A DNA stretch of 64,000 nucleotides from NCBI GenBank assembly GCA_949128115.1, contig OX421968.1, positions 56,003,423 through 56,067,422 on the forward strand, in the 5' to 3' direction. The DNA comes from Anaspis maculata. Taxonomy: Eukaryota > Arthropoda > Insecta > Coleoptera > Scraptiidae. Below the pieces are notes generated by a model. It was given only the letters and a program-made list of their open reading frames with translations. It searched no databases and was not told the origin of the DNA. Shown piece after piece: positions 11,736-24,843 of this stretch. Position 1 is the stretch's first letter. Every line of letters starts with the position of its first letter. Position numbers and translations under genes: made by a program.

Positions 11736-12627
11736 TTATTTAGTCATTGGAGAGGCTACGCTAAAATGGTAGAAAAAAATATCAAATAACCTATCATACA
11801 ATTCATTTACATCACTCAATCCATGTAACTGTGACCAATCCTCAGTTATCAGCCTACTCTCGAAATTGTTTACAATATACTCACTATAACAGCGACGCTG
11901 AACATAGCTTCCCCAGTGAGGGAGTCTCAAGCAGTAAAGCCGAGTGATCAGAAATGGTGGATGTGACTACACTGGCAAGCGTGGACTCCAGAGAAAGATT
12001 GCTAAAGATGTTATCAATCAGAGTCTCAGAGGTAGCTGATAACCGCGTAGGCTCACGTATAATATGCATATGCGGACCATACGTCGAGAACAATTCCACC
12101 GCAGACATGGCGTGGCAGTTATCCGCCTTCGCAAAATCAAAATTGAAGTCCCCAGCCACAACGACAAACCTACCCGTGGAAAACAAATCATCGAGCACTC
12201 CCGACAAGGTGTCAAAGAACATATCAGGGCAGCCTGAGGGAGATCTGTAAATACATAAATTTATCAATATCCTATTATCAGAAATCAATTCGGCACAATA
12301 AGTATATTCACAATGTTCTTCCAGGGAAGGGATGTTAATAAAGTTTCTCTTTATTGCATTGAAATCATTTCTCGCATAGATCGCCGTACCGCCCCCTTTA
12401 AACTGACTCCTGCAAAAACTGCTCATCAAAGAATAATTATCTTTAATATTATCTAAAAATAATTCATCATCTGCAAGCCAGTGCTCAGAAACACAGACCA
12501 CATCTGCATTAACATCATCCACAAGAACGCAGAACTCGTCAAGTCTATTTCTCAAACTCCGCACATTCACGGAACGGGATTCAAACGGCGATGAAGAAAC
12601 CTTGACACCATTACTCCATCTGGCCAC
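11736..12627 (-). pseudogene. Endonuclease domain of a Jockey/CR1-like retrotransposon, relic
   Basis: On the - strand 12627-11884 encodes an apurinic-type endonuclease: NVRSLRNRLDEF, ADVVCVSEHWL, GGGTAIYARND, YRSPSG, VVAGDFNFDF, REPTR, TLIDNIFSN and SDHSALL, in the order of the family. A frameshift near 11900 continues it as RRCYSEYIVNNF, ITEDWSQLHG and DVNELYDRLFDIF to 11736, then it stops. The reverse transcriptase is missing at this place. Confidence 0.85.
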
Positions 12628-12838
12628 GTATTCGAATCATTGTACTTTTCCAAATTATGCAAATCTAAACTGCTCGTCAAAAGTTGAGCATAGACCAAAA
12701 TTTGCTCCAATTTCAAGCAAGGATTTCTTAGGGAAGAGATATCCGATTTGAAAAAAAATTATGGTGTCTGGTAGAGCTTTTCTTCAGCTACAAGACGCTA
12801 TGTCGACTTACGTCACCATTGACTTTGTCCACGATATA

Positions 12839-15004
12839 CAGGATGCCAAAGGAAAGAGTGTCAAAAGTGTTAATTTTTGAAGTCGTGGAACTTTTTTAGA
12901 AAAAATTTCCGATTTTTTTTTCTCTAACGGTTTTTGATTTTTGATCGTATTTTGTCTCTTCAAAGAGTTCTTGATTTTTTTGTGAAACTTGGATTTTTTG
13001 ATGCAGAATTTGCTAGGGCTGTTGCTTTTTCTTGAAAATCCACAGAAACGTACACAATTGCTGGATGGATTATACCATGAGAAAATTTGACCTCATGGGC
13101 TTCCAGAAGAGGTTATCCTCTGGACCTCTTCAGGGGAGATGCCCAATGAAGCATGCTGCGACATCACTTTGACACTAATTGAACCCAGCATGAATGAAAA
13201 TGCAAGACTTGTAACCATACGTTGCATCAAAATCACCATGGTTACCAATTAGTCCCAGCATGGGTAATTTTGTTACTGCCCAAGTCACTGGAAATTTCCA
13301 GAAGTGATATCTCCTAGACGAGTAGAGATAGAACCACTGACGTATAATACTAGACGGATCTTTCCTATACCAAATACACACTGTGTTGACGCGCGAGAAC
13401 CGCTAGGACCCGGGGAAAGTGGGGGGGCGCGAGAGTTTGTTATCAGGACGACACATTGGCGTGCTTGCAGCGTTTTCTTCATGTTAAGGGGGCAAGACAA
13501 ATAATGGTCCAAAATAGCGTCAATGTATGCTTCCGGTATGCCGAAGCTTTGCACACCTGGCACTGTTGCACCACTATTACCTCGCGAAATAAGCGAAATA
13601 TCAAACGAAACGACAAATAATAATGAGCGAAAACCGTCAAAGAAATGGGACCGCTATGGTATGACGTTAACAGTATGCAACGCGATCAGCTGACCGCAGC
13701 GCGCGACTCACAACAAGCCGCTCCCACAACAAGGTGCTACAATACGAGGTGTGATCACTTGGAATTTAATCCCTACTCTCTACCTCTACTCCTACTCTGC
13801 TTCTTAATTTTCAATTAGACATGGAAAATCTTTTCAAGAAATAGTACAAAATTGAGTATCTTGACGATTTGGAGTGAAAATCCCCACATAGGCCCTGCAT
13901 TCATTAAGCGGGCTCACCTCAGTTGATATACTTGTATATTGTTATTTTCCTGACGTCGGCCATACTGGATTTAGGTCTTGGCCGCATGCACGGATGTAAA
14001 CAACTCGGTCTAGTATTATACGTCAGTGGATAGAACCATAATTCTTTTTTTGATTTCAATCGGACACATTATTGGTCATTCAAGCATGATGTGCAAATTT
14101 TTCACATTTATACTTTTTCAGTGGTGGGGGGTAATTTTGACGTTTGTCATGTCGGAACTTTTTTCTTATACTTGTCTTCATTGAAATGTCGACATAAATA
14201 TATACTGTCATTTCCAGCTGATCAATTTCAAGTTTGCCTTCGCTGTTTTTCTTCCTCAAAGTCCAGATTTCCTGAGAAAACCTTTGTTAGTCTTTTGTTT
14301 TCACTACTTATGTTAAGTGGTAGATTACATTCATGCTGACATTTCAAGAATGACAAGAACAAAAAAAAAAGTTCTGACATGACAAACGTCACAGTTACCC
14401 CCCTCCACTGAAAAAGTATAAACGTGAAAAAATTGCACATCATACTCGAATAGTCAATAATGTGTCCGATTGAAATCAAAAAAAGAATTATGGTTCTATC
14501 TCTACTTGTCTAGGAGATATCACTTCTCGAAATTTCCATTGACTTGGGCAGTAACAAAATCACCCATGATGGGACTAATTTGTTACCATGGTAATTTTGA
14601 TGCAACGTATGGTTGCAAGTCTTGCATTTTTATTCATGCTGGGTTCAATAAGTGTCAATGTGATGTCGCAGCATGCTTCATTGGGCATCTCCCCTGAAAA
14701 AGCCCAGAGGATAACCTCTTCTGGGGGCCCATGAGGTCAAATTTTCCCATGGTATAATTCATCGAGCAATTGTGTACGTTTCTGTGAATTTTCAAGAAAA
14801 AGCCACAGCTCTAACAAATTCTGCATAAAAAAATCTAGATTTCACAAAAAATCAAGAACTCTTTACAAAAACAAAATTCGATCAAAAGTTGTAAACCGTT
14901 ACGAGATATTGATATCCGCTTTCTAAAACTCAAGAGACAAAAAATCCGGAATTTTTCCTAAAAAAGTTCCACGACTTCGAAAATTAACACTCTTTGACAT
15001 TCCG
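12839..15004. mobile_element. Large palindromic element, TA-flanked
   Basis: Left end CAGGATGCCAAAGG after TA (12837-12838); right end GACATTCCG before TA (15005-15006). The left arm 12839-13334 is the inverted copy of about 14500-15004 (for example ATGCCCAATGAAGCATGCTG with CAGCATGCTTCATTGGGCAT). 14037-14500 is itself an inner palindrome centred near 14255. It is interrupted by a hAT-like element at 13335-14028. Confidence 0.8.
13335..14028. mobile_element. hAT-like element, 694 bp, with proved 8-bp duplication
   Basis: Termini CACTGACGTATAATACTAGA, identical on both ends over about 21 bp. The 8-bp duplication GATAGAAC stands at 13327-13334 and 14029-14036. The other arm of the surrounding palindrome (near 14500) has the uninterrupted sequence with a single copy, so insertion and duplication are proved within this window. 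The interior has a - strand open frame (13563-13285) without a clear family motif. hAT or another 8-bp-duplicating superfamily such as P. Confidence 0.85.
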
Positions 15005-16260
15005 TATTGGCGAGTTTCAAGATCGAATACGCCATCTGACGGCCAACGTGTAAACGACGTTTGTGCACGGATCAACCGCAGATTTGTGTGGGCCCTTATG
15101 AGCGTTGCGGTGTTTGGTGACTTTAATTGATTCCATCTGACTTAACGCGGCGTTGATTTTTTCCAACAAAGTGCGTGAGCCACGCACGTTTCATTATCTT
15201 GAATACACTAGGTGTCGTCGGTTGCAAAAGCATTGCATTTTTAAATAAGAGTGGCACGTGTACGACGACTGGCAAGCAAAAGTGGCATCAGAATGGGAGG
15301 TGGTATGATTTGTGATTTTGTCATAGTGACAAAAAGTGGCGGAGAATTTGTTGCGTTTCCGAGTGCGAGTCGCGCTGTGGAAACCGGAAAAAGGAAGAGT
15401 TACATTTTCACCGTTTCCCGTCGAAAGCGAAAGACGCAAGTTGGGTAGTCAAGATGACAAACAAACTTGGCACTGTGGAAAATATGACTACGAGAAAAGC
15501 CTGGGAAGTGTGCTGAAAATAGGAACTTTAAATGGCTGCATTGAAGAAGCACAGCTGGGATATGTTTGCATGTCCCGGACTAGCCTGCTTTGCAAGTGCA
15601 TTTAAACGTTCCAATTTCACAGGAACTCTCGCAGGAACTTCTACTACTATTTCTTTTAATTACAATCTCAGTTGCCTCGTGAGGAGATTCATACAATGCG
15701 CTTGTTTGTAAACACAATCCAAATATGTCTATGTTTGATTGAACTGAAGCTTGATTCGGAAATTTTCACTGATTTGGATGCTAATGTTACCTTAAACATT
15801 TAGAAACTTCCAACTTGAACTGTGCAAGAGTTTCTTTGCCAAACGCTGCCGCTCCCACACGCCGCCTTTAAAGTAAGAGATAAGTGAAAAACATAAACCC
15901 GAAGACATAACAATTTAATTCTTTCGCTATATGGATAGCCGACTAAAAATGGAAAAGAATAAGCTACTATTGATTAGTCGCCGCCCCCAGCTGTCGCCCC
16001 AAACAAAAAAACATTTTTGATTGAAAGAATTTCTATTCAAATCTATTTCACTGGCAAGTAAGTACCCCATTCCGAAAATAAAATATCACAATGAGTTTCG
16101 ATTAAAGAGATTGGACAAAAATAATGGTGTTTCTTCTTCAACCAAATTTCTTTATTTTTAGTAAAGAAAAATTACTTTCTTTAAATTTCAGTTAGACACT
16201 TACTTGGTTTCTGGGATATTTGAGTTTTAAAGGTCGAATACACCCCGAAAACAAAATCAG
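15005..16260. repeat. Repeat mosaic, no gene
   Basis: 15745-16015 is one reversed unit of the tandem array at 8.2 kb. 16020-16200 resembles 9225-9285 joined to 11592-11690 (ATCACAATGAGTTTCGA, CTTCAACCAAATTTCTTTA). The GC-richer part 15040-15620 has open frames on both strands without recognisable motifs. Confidence 0.5.
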
Positions 16261-16376
16261 ACGAGGTGCGTGCGTGCGTGGGTGGGTGTGTGTGGGTGCG
16301 TGCGTGCGTGCGTGCGTGCGTGTGTGTTGTGAAATTGTTACTTTGCTGCATAGTATGTAGGTACTATATTATACAT

Positions 16377-16418
<42 letters not shown>
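16261..16418. repeat. Simple repeats (GTGC/GTGG)n and (GAT)n
   Basis: 16263-16327 is a GTGCGTGC-type tract; 16378-16418 is about 13 units of GAT. Both lie in the LMLN intron close to its 3' exon. Confidence 0.9.
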
Positions 16419-16419
<1 letters not shown>

Positions 16420-16546
16420 TATTTTTGCTTGCAATTCCAGCCATGGTAGTGGTTTTTTATCTTATGCTTTGGTGAAGTGAATAGGTATTGTTTTGTTCAA
16501 AAAGCTCTGCCAGCTCAGCAGTAAAACACGATTTTTAATCTTGCAG

Positions 16547-16666
16547 GTGGGTAACTACTCTTATGAATGCTATCATGCCAACCAGGAAATTTCTATTAGG
16601 ATAATTAGCAGCGGTTGGCTTCATAAAGGTGCCATAGTTTGTCCACCATGCAAAGAAATTTGTGAT
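16547..16666 (+). CDS. LMLN: Leishmanolysin-like peptidase (invadolysin), next exon
   Basis: The acceptor is TTAATCTTGCAG and the donor is GTAAGTAC; the exon is exactly 40 codons, phase 0 on both sides. It encodes NYSYECYHANQEI, then SSGWLHKGAIVCPPCKEICD. Known LMLN proteins have a matching segment after the CKDGRLHI motif (a tyrosine and cysteine turn, a GW-x2-G step and a CPxC pair). The join to the exon at 4176-4342 keeps frame and family order. The remaining C-terminal exon or exons, expected to encode the GPI-anchor region, were not found in this window. Confidence 0.88.
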
Positions 16667-16955
16667 GTAAGTACAATTAGATGCGACATTTTCGTCTACA
16701 GGGTGATCCACCGAGATTATCCCCCCCCTGTTGAAACTTCTTCGTTGGAATAAATTGGCAGAAAAAAGATTCTTTCGTAACAAATTTTCCTGTACAATTC
16801 AAATTTGGACATCAAAATTTTCCTTATCTTGCAGTATACAGAGTGTTAAAAAAACTTGCTCGTTTTCTTGGCACCCTGTCTTTAAATATTGGAAGTGATG
16901 CGGTTTCTTCCTTTAAGTCCGAATAATATGGTTTGATATTTGATTTTTGATCATA

Positions 16956-17670
16956 CAGGGTTATTCAAAAGTCCGGAATAAAATTCATAATATTTTTCCA
17001 TATTTATTGCGGAAAAAACGCTTGAACAGGTCGATTTCTGAAAACGGTAAGCCGTTTTTTCATGACACGTGTCATGTTCTACCGTCAACCCCCTAACCCC
17101 AAGCTACCCTTAGTATTTTTTCAAATAGCACCCTATGGCTTGTGGGGGCTCGTTAGAAAGCTTGTCAAAAACTCTATTCAGATCTACCATTGAAAATTAG
17201 ATCGGACGCTTCACCATGAAGTTTTGAGGAACTTCATGGTGGCTTGGGGTTGGGGGATTGACGGTAGAACATGACACGTGTCATGAAAAAACGGCTTATC
17301 GTTTTTAGAAATCGACCGGTTCGAGCGTTTTTTCCGAAATAAATATGGAAAAAAATTATGAATTTTATTCCGGACTGTCAAGTAAAACTGGGGTTCCTCA
17401 AAACTTCATGGTGAAGCGTCGGATCTAATTTTCAATGGTAGATCTGAATAGAGTTTTTGACAAGCTTTCCAACGAGCCCCCACAAGCCATTGGGTGTCAT
17501 TTGAAAAAAAATACTAGGGGTGGCTTGGGGTTAGGGGGTTGACGGTAGAACATGACACGTGTCATGAAAAAACGGCTTACCGTTTTTAGAAATCGACCGG
17601 TTCGAGCGTGCTTTCCGAAATGAATATGGAAAAAAAATATGAATTTTATTCCGGATTTTTGAATAACCTG
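16956..17670. mobile_element. TA-flanked palindromic element, 715 bp
   Basis: Ends CAGGGTTATTCAAAAGTCCGG and its complement, TA on each side. The internal block with CATGACACGTGTCATG occurs three times (near 17060, 17275 and 17555) in alternating orientation, so the element holds an internal inverted duplication. Confidence 0.75.
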
Positions 17671-17680
17671 TATGTATATA

Positions 17681-18712
17681 CATGTGTTCCAGATTTAAAT
17701 CGCGTCCTTTCAGGAAGTGATGGAAATCGTCAAAAGAAGTAGACTTTCCCATAAAAATACATATATGTCAAAAACGAATAATAACGGAGATATGGGCGGT
17801 TAAAGTTGAACCTTGAAAATCGATTTTTCGTCATAGGTTTGGAACTTCTAAACCGATTTTGTTCCAATTTGAACCAAAGCTCACTGAGATAAGTCTGTAT
17901 CAAACAATAATAACGCGTTCCATCAAAAATTCTCAGGGACGTGGATAATTGGGGGTGCACCCACTTTTTTACCCCGATTTTTTTTAACCCTCGGGTAATT
18001 TGGTAAATTGATCATATTTTTTATTTTGACGTTCAATTCTGAAGAAAAAGTTACTCCTGCAAAATTTTGATTAGAGGCTTCGTTCTCAAGATATATGAGG
18101 TTGAAACTTCGGAAAACATCTCGAAAACACCACTTTCAAAGCCCTACATATTAAAATCCATGATAACCAATGATTCCTTTATTGGGATAGGTTTTCTAGG
18201 TGTTTAAAGTTGCTGAATCATGAGTTTTTGTAAGAAACGAGAAGTTTTCACGAGAAATATTTTTTCGGCTCTTGATAGTGGATATTCTGATGTTATTTCC
18301 GGAGTTTCAAACGCAAAAATCTTGAAAACGAAGCCTCTAATCAAAATTTTGCAAGGGTAACTTTTTCTTTGAAATTGAACTTGGAATAAAAAAATGTGAA
18401 CAATCTACAAAATTACCTCAAGGGGTAAAAAAGCGAAGGCATTCCCCATTATTCACGCCCCTGAAAAATTTTAATGGACCGCGTTATTAAGGTTAGATAC
18501 CGACTTATTTTGTTAAGCTTCGGTTCAAATTTGAACAAAATCGGTTGAGGAGTTTCAAAGTTATAACAAAAAATCGATTTTTAAGTTCAACTTTGAACGC
18601 CTATATCTCCGTTATTATTCGTTTCTGACATATATTTTTTCGAGATAGTCTACTTCTTTTGACGTTTCCCATCACTTCCTGAAAGGACGCGATTTAAATC
18701 TGAAACACCCTG
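17681..18712. mobile_element. TA-flanked palindromic element, 1032 bp
   Basis: Ends CATGTGTTCCAGATTTAAAT and (reverse complement) CAGGGTGTTTCAGATTTAAAT. Arms of about 500 bp pair throughout (AACGGAGATAT with ATATCTCCGTT; AAAACGAAGCCTCTAATC). It is related in its termini and in TAGACTTTCC and CGTTATTATTCG blocks to the element at 22918-23623. Confidence 0.75.
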
Positions 18713-19335
18713 TATGCAAGCTGTTCATTTTCAAACTTTTCACCTCAGATTTTTTGGCACCAATTTTTTTTCCAGGAAATCGCCGAACCTGGTCGATTTT
18801 TATTTCAAGTGGGACATTTAAGACACGTATTGTCAAATTTTTATCTTCAAACCCTTCGCCCCCACTCTACCCTACTTTAAAATCTCAAATAGCAATACCT
18901 CTCTTGCGATAGATCAAATTGGAGATATTAAAATACATATCATTATGACAATCATATATTTCAATTTTTTTTCAATTTCAATTTTATATTTTATACACTC
19001 TCAGAATCCCTAAAGTTCTCATTTCTAATTGAACGAAAGTTCTTCCCCTAGTAACTCCCGATCCGTGAGAATCGATTTTCTAGCAAAAACAGGTCGATAT
19101 TTATTTTGAAAAGGACATCTGAAACACGTATTGCAACATTTTTATCTCCAACCTCTTTGTACCTACCCTACTCTACTTCAAAAGGATTAAGGGATGGGTT
19201 TGAAATTTTTCAACATATATTTGGCAAAAAGATAATTTTGTCAGCTTAATACACAATATTGCGCGGAAGTGACACTCCGACACGGATGTCATGCGAACTA
19301 AGAAAACGGTGACAAGTTGTCATCGCGCATGTTCA

Positions 19336-19510
19336 GGGCCGCTTTTTTTGAATCGTCTGAGAAAAGTCCCTGGGAGTTTCATATAATCCGTACTACACTT
19401 CTGTAGCTAAAGTTGCCTAAAAACAACGATTTTAGGCAACATCGCTACATCAGTGTACTGCGGAATGTATTTTACTCCCAGGGACTCACACGATTCAAGA
19501 ATAGCGGCCC
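19336..19510. mobile_element. Hairpin MITE with about 80-bp arms
   Basis: GGGCCGCT at 19336 and AGCGGCCC at 19510 bound two arms that pair with few mismatches (AGTCCCTGGGAGT, TAGGCAAC, GAATCGT) around a loop of a few bases near 19427. A second, partly truncated copy lies at about 33437-33576 next to a Harbinger-type reading frame. Confidence 0.75.
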
Positions 19511-20903
19511 AGATCTCGACAATGACATTGATTTCAGTGTTTGACGTAACGTTTTGTACAGTTCTATCAGCAACTTGTGAAATCTTCCGATTTAAAATGC
19601 ATATTCGGCGGTCGAAAAAGTGTGTGCCACTCAGAGGACCGACTGTCGCCACACCATGCTGTCGTCAAGGATGGCTGTTGTCAATACAATACAGCACTGA
19701 ATTAATGAAATATCCCCAGACAATTTCGCGGTAAATTTGAATGTTATGGTTGAAGTGTTCAATGTTTTTTTTATTTCGTAATTTGGGGCATTTGGGAATG
19801 ATCCCCAACATATGTGCTTTCATGAATAGGTTGCAAGGGCTACTCCGATTTTTCTATGTAACCACTTCTACTTGAAAACGACGCATAATCTATTAAGCTT
19901 AGTTTGAGAACCACCTATTTTACAGCGTAACATATGGAGGACTTAGAACGAATCACCTCGTTTTTTAGCGCATGCGCTAAGCGTTCACGCAATATTGTGT
20001 ATTTGATGTACCTATCACAAGATAGGTAATGCTGTCCGAAATTTTGAAGTAGATTAGGGTGGGGACGAAGAGTTTGAAGATAAAAATTCTGCAATACGTG
20101 TCCTAAAGGTCCCCCTTCAAATAAAAACTGACCTGTTTCGGCGTTTTTCGAGAAAAAATTTGGTGGCAAAAAGTCTGAAGTAGAAAGTTTGAAAATTTAA
20201 CACTCTGTATATGATCATAATCTCATACCAAATAATATTATTTGGACTCAAAAGGAAAAGCCACATCATTTCCAATATTTAAATACAGGGTGTCACAAAA
20301 ACTTACACTCTGTATACGGCAAGATATAGAAAATTTTGGAGTCCAAATTTGAATTCTGCAAATTTGTTTCAAAAATTCTTTTCCCTGCCAATTTATTCCA
20401 ACGGGAAGATTTTAACGGGGGGGGGGGGATCTTGGTAGATCAGCCTGCACCTAATGCACAATTTTGTTGTTTACACTGCATGAATAATAGTTTACATCTG
20501 GCATTTCATGTTATTCCATTTTTTACAGCAAGAATTCAAAGACAGAAATGAAAGTTGCAAAAAGGGAGACGAGTCTCCACCCGCCACAGCATATTCTCGA
20601 GATGAACTGCACTGTTCAAGTGCAGTGTTCGAACAAAATATGTACTTGTTAATCATTCTCATGCTCCTATCTAAATGTGCCAGATGACGAATGGGTAATT
20701 TATAACTGAAAGGTATTTCAAGAAGTTTTATCAAGAGATGGGCTCAAAATTCATATTGTAGCCACGCTGTATTTTTCTATAATAATGATATGATAATTAT
20801 TGTTGTTGAATTAGCAACAGGTGTTTCTATATTGCATTCCAAAATAAATCGTGGCTGTGTAAACAATATTTTCAACAATGGTCAATTTGTATAAGACAGT
20901 GAT

Positions 20904-22172
20904 AGTCAGGGGTCATCCGGTATTCCGTGGGGTCCTTCGTGAAGGGGACAAGAGACCTTTCATTTCTTATAGTCCTATATGTGGAGATACCAAAATGTTT
21001 TGGTGCCACTTTTAAAATGGCGTCATTTAAAAATGGCGGCCATTTGTTTCCGGTGAGATTTATTCGGACCTAACTTGCTTCATTCTTACCCGATTTGAAA
21101 ATTTATTTTTTCGAAATACGTGAATTCATATTCTTTATCCGCTGCTGTCATCGGTTATCATTTATATCAATCCGTTTGACCGGAATTGTAAAAAAACTGA
21201 AAATCATGATGACTTTCAGTCCTATAGGTTTCTTGACTGTTTCTCAACCTAATTCCAGTTGTAATGATCCTAACAGCATCTACAATAAACGAAGTTCACT
21301 AAAAATTTAGCTTGCTAGAAAAATAATGGCCACAAGTGATACAGTAGGGGATAAAAGAGCGATATTCACGAAAAATGGTAAAATTAAGAAGAAAAGCGCC
21401 GTGTTTTTTCAGGAAGTAGGTATACGTGTGATTTTTTAGTTACTACTTCTCTGACCTCTGAAGACACCGAAATACTCTGGTACCAATCTCAAAATGACGT
21501 CGTTCCAAAATGGCGACCATTTGATTTTAGTAACAGGGATTCACACTCAACTTACGCCCATTTTCGGTCGACTGTAACTGATTTCAATGATTCTCCTTTT
21601 GATCAGGTATGGATTGATGTTTTCTATTTGCTATTGTCCGAAATTGCATCTGTGCCAAATGTGCACTTTACTTCTTATTTTTACCATTTTTCGTGAATAT
21701 CGCTCTTTTTTTTCCTACTGTATCTATCATTTGTAGCCATTATTTTTCCAGAAAGCTGAGTTTTTAGTGAACTTCATTTATTGCAGATGCTGTTAGGATC
21801 GATACAACTTGAACTAGGTTGGGAAACAGCCTATAGGACTAGAAGTCCACAATCATTTCCAGTTTTTTTTTTTAATTCCGGTCAAGAAAATTTATATAAA
21901 TAAATGATAGCCGATGACAGCAGCGGATAGAGAATATGAATTCACGTATTTCTAGAAGGAAAAATTCCAAATCGGGTAAAAATAAAGCAAGTTGGGTTCG
22001 AATAAATGTAACCGGAAACAATTGGCCGCCATTTTGAAACGACGCCATTTTGAAAGTGGCACCAAAACATTTCGTTATCTCCACATATAGAACTATAAGA
22101 AATAAAAGGTCTTTTGTCCCCTTCACGACGGAACCCACGGGATCAGTTTTTTGAACCTATGGTACCTGACTA
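20904..22172. mobile_element. Palindromic element, 1.27 kb
   Basis: Left end TAGTCAGGGGTCATCC and right end reverse complement TAGTCAGGTACC. Arms of about 600 bp share CCTTCGTGAAGGGGAC / GTCCCCTTCACGACGG, CCACTTTTAAAATGGCG / CGCCATTTTGAAAGTGG, and AGCAGCGGAT in mirror order around a centre near 21530. Open frames inside are arm read-through. Confidence 0.7.
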
Positions 22173-22917
22173 TGAGGAGCATAACTTGAAATTTGATTCA
22201 TTAGACAAATAATTTGTTCCAGTATTTATTTACCAATAAGATAATTATGTATATTAAGGCGCCAAATTGAGGGAACGCAGAATTAATAAGAATCTTTGTT
22301 GTTGATGTTTGGTTTATCTTGGTTGTTTTTCATTGAACAACATACCTATTTAATGTAATATGTCCAATGATAAGACCTATAAGATGCTATTTTTAAAATA
22401 AATTCTTTCTGAACGCTTTTGAATATTTTAGTTCATGAATTATATTTGTATATAACATAAAATCAATGAAAGAATTTGATTCATGATTGTAATTACTTGT
22501 ATAAACCCATGAAAAGGATTTATAATATCTATACAATTTAAATAAGTCCTTAATTTCTTTGTGTGTAAATATATTTATTAATTGTAATCTGTTATAATAC
22601 ATACATAACATCCGACAATATTTTCTAATGAAATAAAAGGTAGAAACAGTAGGGTTCGCCATGTGATTTCCCCCTAAACAAGATTAAAACACTGGTTATA
22701 TGAATCTGTCTCCCCAAGGTCCAAATGTTGCGACATTCAAGTTGCTTAGTGGTACGGGTGCGTTGAGAATAAGAAGGATCAGAGCATACACATTTGGATG
22801 ACCTGTTGATATTTCCGTTTGAATAGCCACGTTGATTTCGCTTGTTTATGGATCATCTTGGCACGCCAGTAGCCCTTTTCAGTATCTTGGACTAGAAAGC
22901 TTGGATTATTGATTATA
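22173..22917. other. AT-rich, no gene seen
   Basis: A - strand open frame of 89 codons (22662-22393) is AT-driven. Part of it (AAACCCATGAAAAG, TTTATAA) recurs at about 25105-25135, so this is probably an old repeat. Confidence 0.4.
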
Positions 22918-23623
22918 CAGGTGTCCGGTTTTAATCGCGGCAATTTTGGCAATCGATAGATCATCAAGAAATGGGTAGACTTTCCTCCAAACACTTCGTT
23001 CCAAAACGTACAATAACGGATTCCCTCAAAATTGGAATTAAAAAATCGTTTTTTCGCATAACTTTTGAAGTGCTTAACCGATTTTGTTCAAATTTAAACC
23101 GAAGTTTACTAAAATGAGTCTCTATCGAACATTGATAACGCATTTTATAAAACGTGCTTATGGGCGAAGATAATAGAGGGTACACTTCCCCGTTTTCCCC
23201 TGTTTTTTACTCCCCTGATTATTTTTGGGAATCGCTCCAATTTTTGGGATTCTGCGTTGAATTTAGAGAAGAAAGTTCTCTTGCAAAATTTTGATCAGGC
23301 TTCGTCTTTTTCTAAGCTTCAAACCCAAATAACTCGAAAACGAAGCCGCTAATTAAAATTTTGCGAGCGTAACTGCCTTCTCTAAATTGAACGTAGAATC
23401 CAAAATTGGCATGGTAAAAAAATATGAAAAAAGGGGTAGGGTGCCCTCCATTATCTTCGCCTCCAAACATGTTTGATGTTTGATGAAAAAAATGATTTTT
23501 CAATTCCAACTTTGAAGGGCTATATCTCCGTTAATGTACGTTTTTGAGCGAAGTGTTTGAAGGAAAGTCTAGTCGTTTTTTGATGCTCTATCGACTACCG
23601 AAGTTTTCTCGGTTAAACACCTG
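22918..23623. mobile_element. Palindromic element, 706 bp
   Basis: Left end CAGGTGTCCGGTTTTAATCG after TA; right end reverse complement CAGGTGTTTAACCGAG. Arms pair (CTTTCCTCCAAACACTTCG with CGAAGTGTTTGAAGGAAAG). It is related to 17681-18712. Confidence 0.65.
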
Positions 23624-23640
23624 TCCGGTGTCCGCCTATA

Positions 23641-24719
23641 CCGGGTGATCATTTGAAAACTATCCACCTGCAATATCTCCCGATTCCTAGTGCAAATGTC
23701 TTTGAGCAAAAACAGGTCGATTTTTATATCGAGGGGGACATCTAAAACATACACTGGAGAATTTATATCTTAAGCCCCCCGCCCCCACTCACCCCTACTT
23801 TGAAATTTCAAATGACACCACCTACCTTGCGATACATCAAATTAAAGAGAATTAAATTCTCTTTCTAAAAAAAATATTTTGAAATTTTTCAACCCCACCC
23901 CCTGTTCTTCCTAAAATTCTCTGAGTGTCCAAGTTGATATTCTTGACCTCCATTTCCCTTCAATACAGTAAACGTCATCCTGCATAACATCGAAAGAGAA
24001 AATTTTCTATAAAAAAAGTGCCACCCAAATTTACCCCTTCGCTCCCCCCACCTGACCTCAAAAATTTAAAATGTCAATACCCACTTTGTAATACATCAAA
24101 TTAAAGGAAATTGAATTCTCTTCCTGAAAAAGATTTTTTCACAATTTTTAAAGCCCCCCATCTCCCCCCTAGGATACTCCAAATGGCCAATTTATTGGGG
24201 GAGGGGTAGAAAATTTCGAAAAAATTATTTTCGGAAAGAGAATTGAATCCCCTTCAATTTGATGTATCACAAAGTAGGTGGTGTTTTATTAAATTTGGGA
24301 GTTGAGGTGGGGGAGAGCGAAGGGGTGAATTTAGGTAGCACTTTTTCCACCGAAAATTTTCTGCTTCGATGCTATCTAGGATGACGCCAACTTAATTAGG
24401 AAAAAAATGAGGGGTCCAGAATATAAAATGGGACAGTCAGAGAATTTTTAGAAAAAAGGGGTGGAGCTGAAAATTTTGAAAATATTATTTTCAGAAAGAA
24501 AATTTAATTTCTCTCAATTTGATGTATCGCAAGGTAGGTAGTGTCATTTGAAATTTCAAAGTTGGGGTAAGTGGGGGCGAGGGGGGTGAATATAGAAATT
24601 TGCCAATGTATGTTTTGGATGTCCCCCTCGATATAAAAATCGACCTGTTTTTGCTCGAAAAAATATTCACTAGGAATCGGGAGTTATTGCAGGTGGATAG
24701 TTTTCAAATGATCACCTGG
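23641..24719. mobile_element. TA-flanked palindromic element, copy 1 of a near-identical pair
   Basis: Ends CCGGGTGATCATTTGAAAAC and its complement CCAGGTGATCATTTGAAAAC, TA on each side. The arms cover almost the whole 1.08 kb. Its sequence is very close to 29264-30355, in the same orientation. Confidence 0.85.
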
Positions 24720-24843
24720 TATTCGTGCCACTGGCAGCGCCCCACCAGCGGGATGCAGTAGGTCCATATCGGCTCCAGAGAACTTTATAGAGGAATAGTT
24801 TATTATCGACTGACAGTTATTGATATTCGCGTCCCATCAGCCA

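Larger units (their letters stand above)
16699..20447. mobile_element. 3.75 kb palindromic element with nested insertions
   Basis: Left end CAGGGTGATCCACCGAGAT; right end (reverse complement) CAGGCTGATCTACCAAGAT. The left arm runs 16699-16955 and continues at 18715-19262; the right arm runs about 19985-20447. The arm sequences match in order (CACATCATTTCCAATATT; CGTATTGCA/GTC; AATACACAATATTGCG). The left arm is split by two further TA-flanked palindromes at 16956-17670 and 17681-18712. It starts only 33 bp after the LMLN exon. Confidence 0.7.

Noticed and set aside
16263..16418. CRISPR-like array
   Set aside because: These are simple GTGC and GAT microsatellites without spacers; the organism is a eukaryote.
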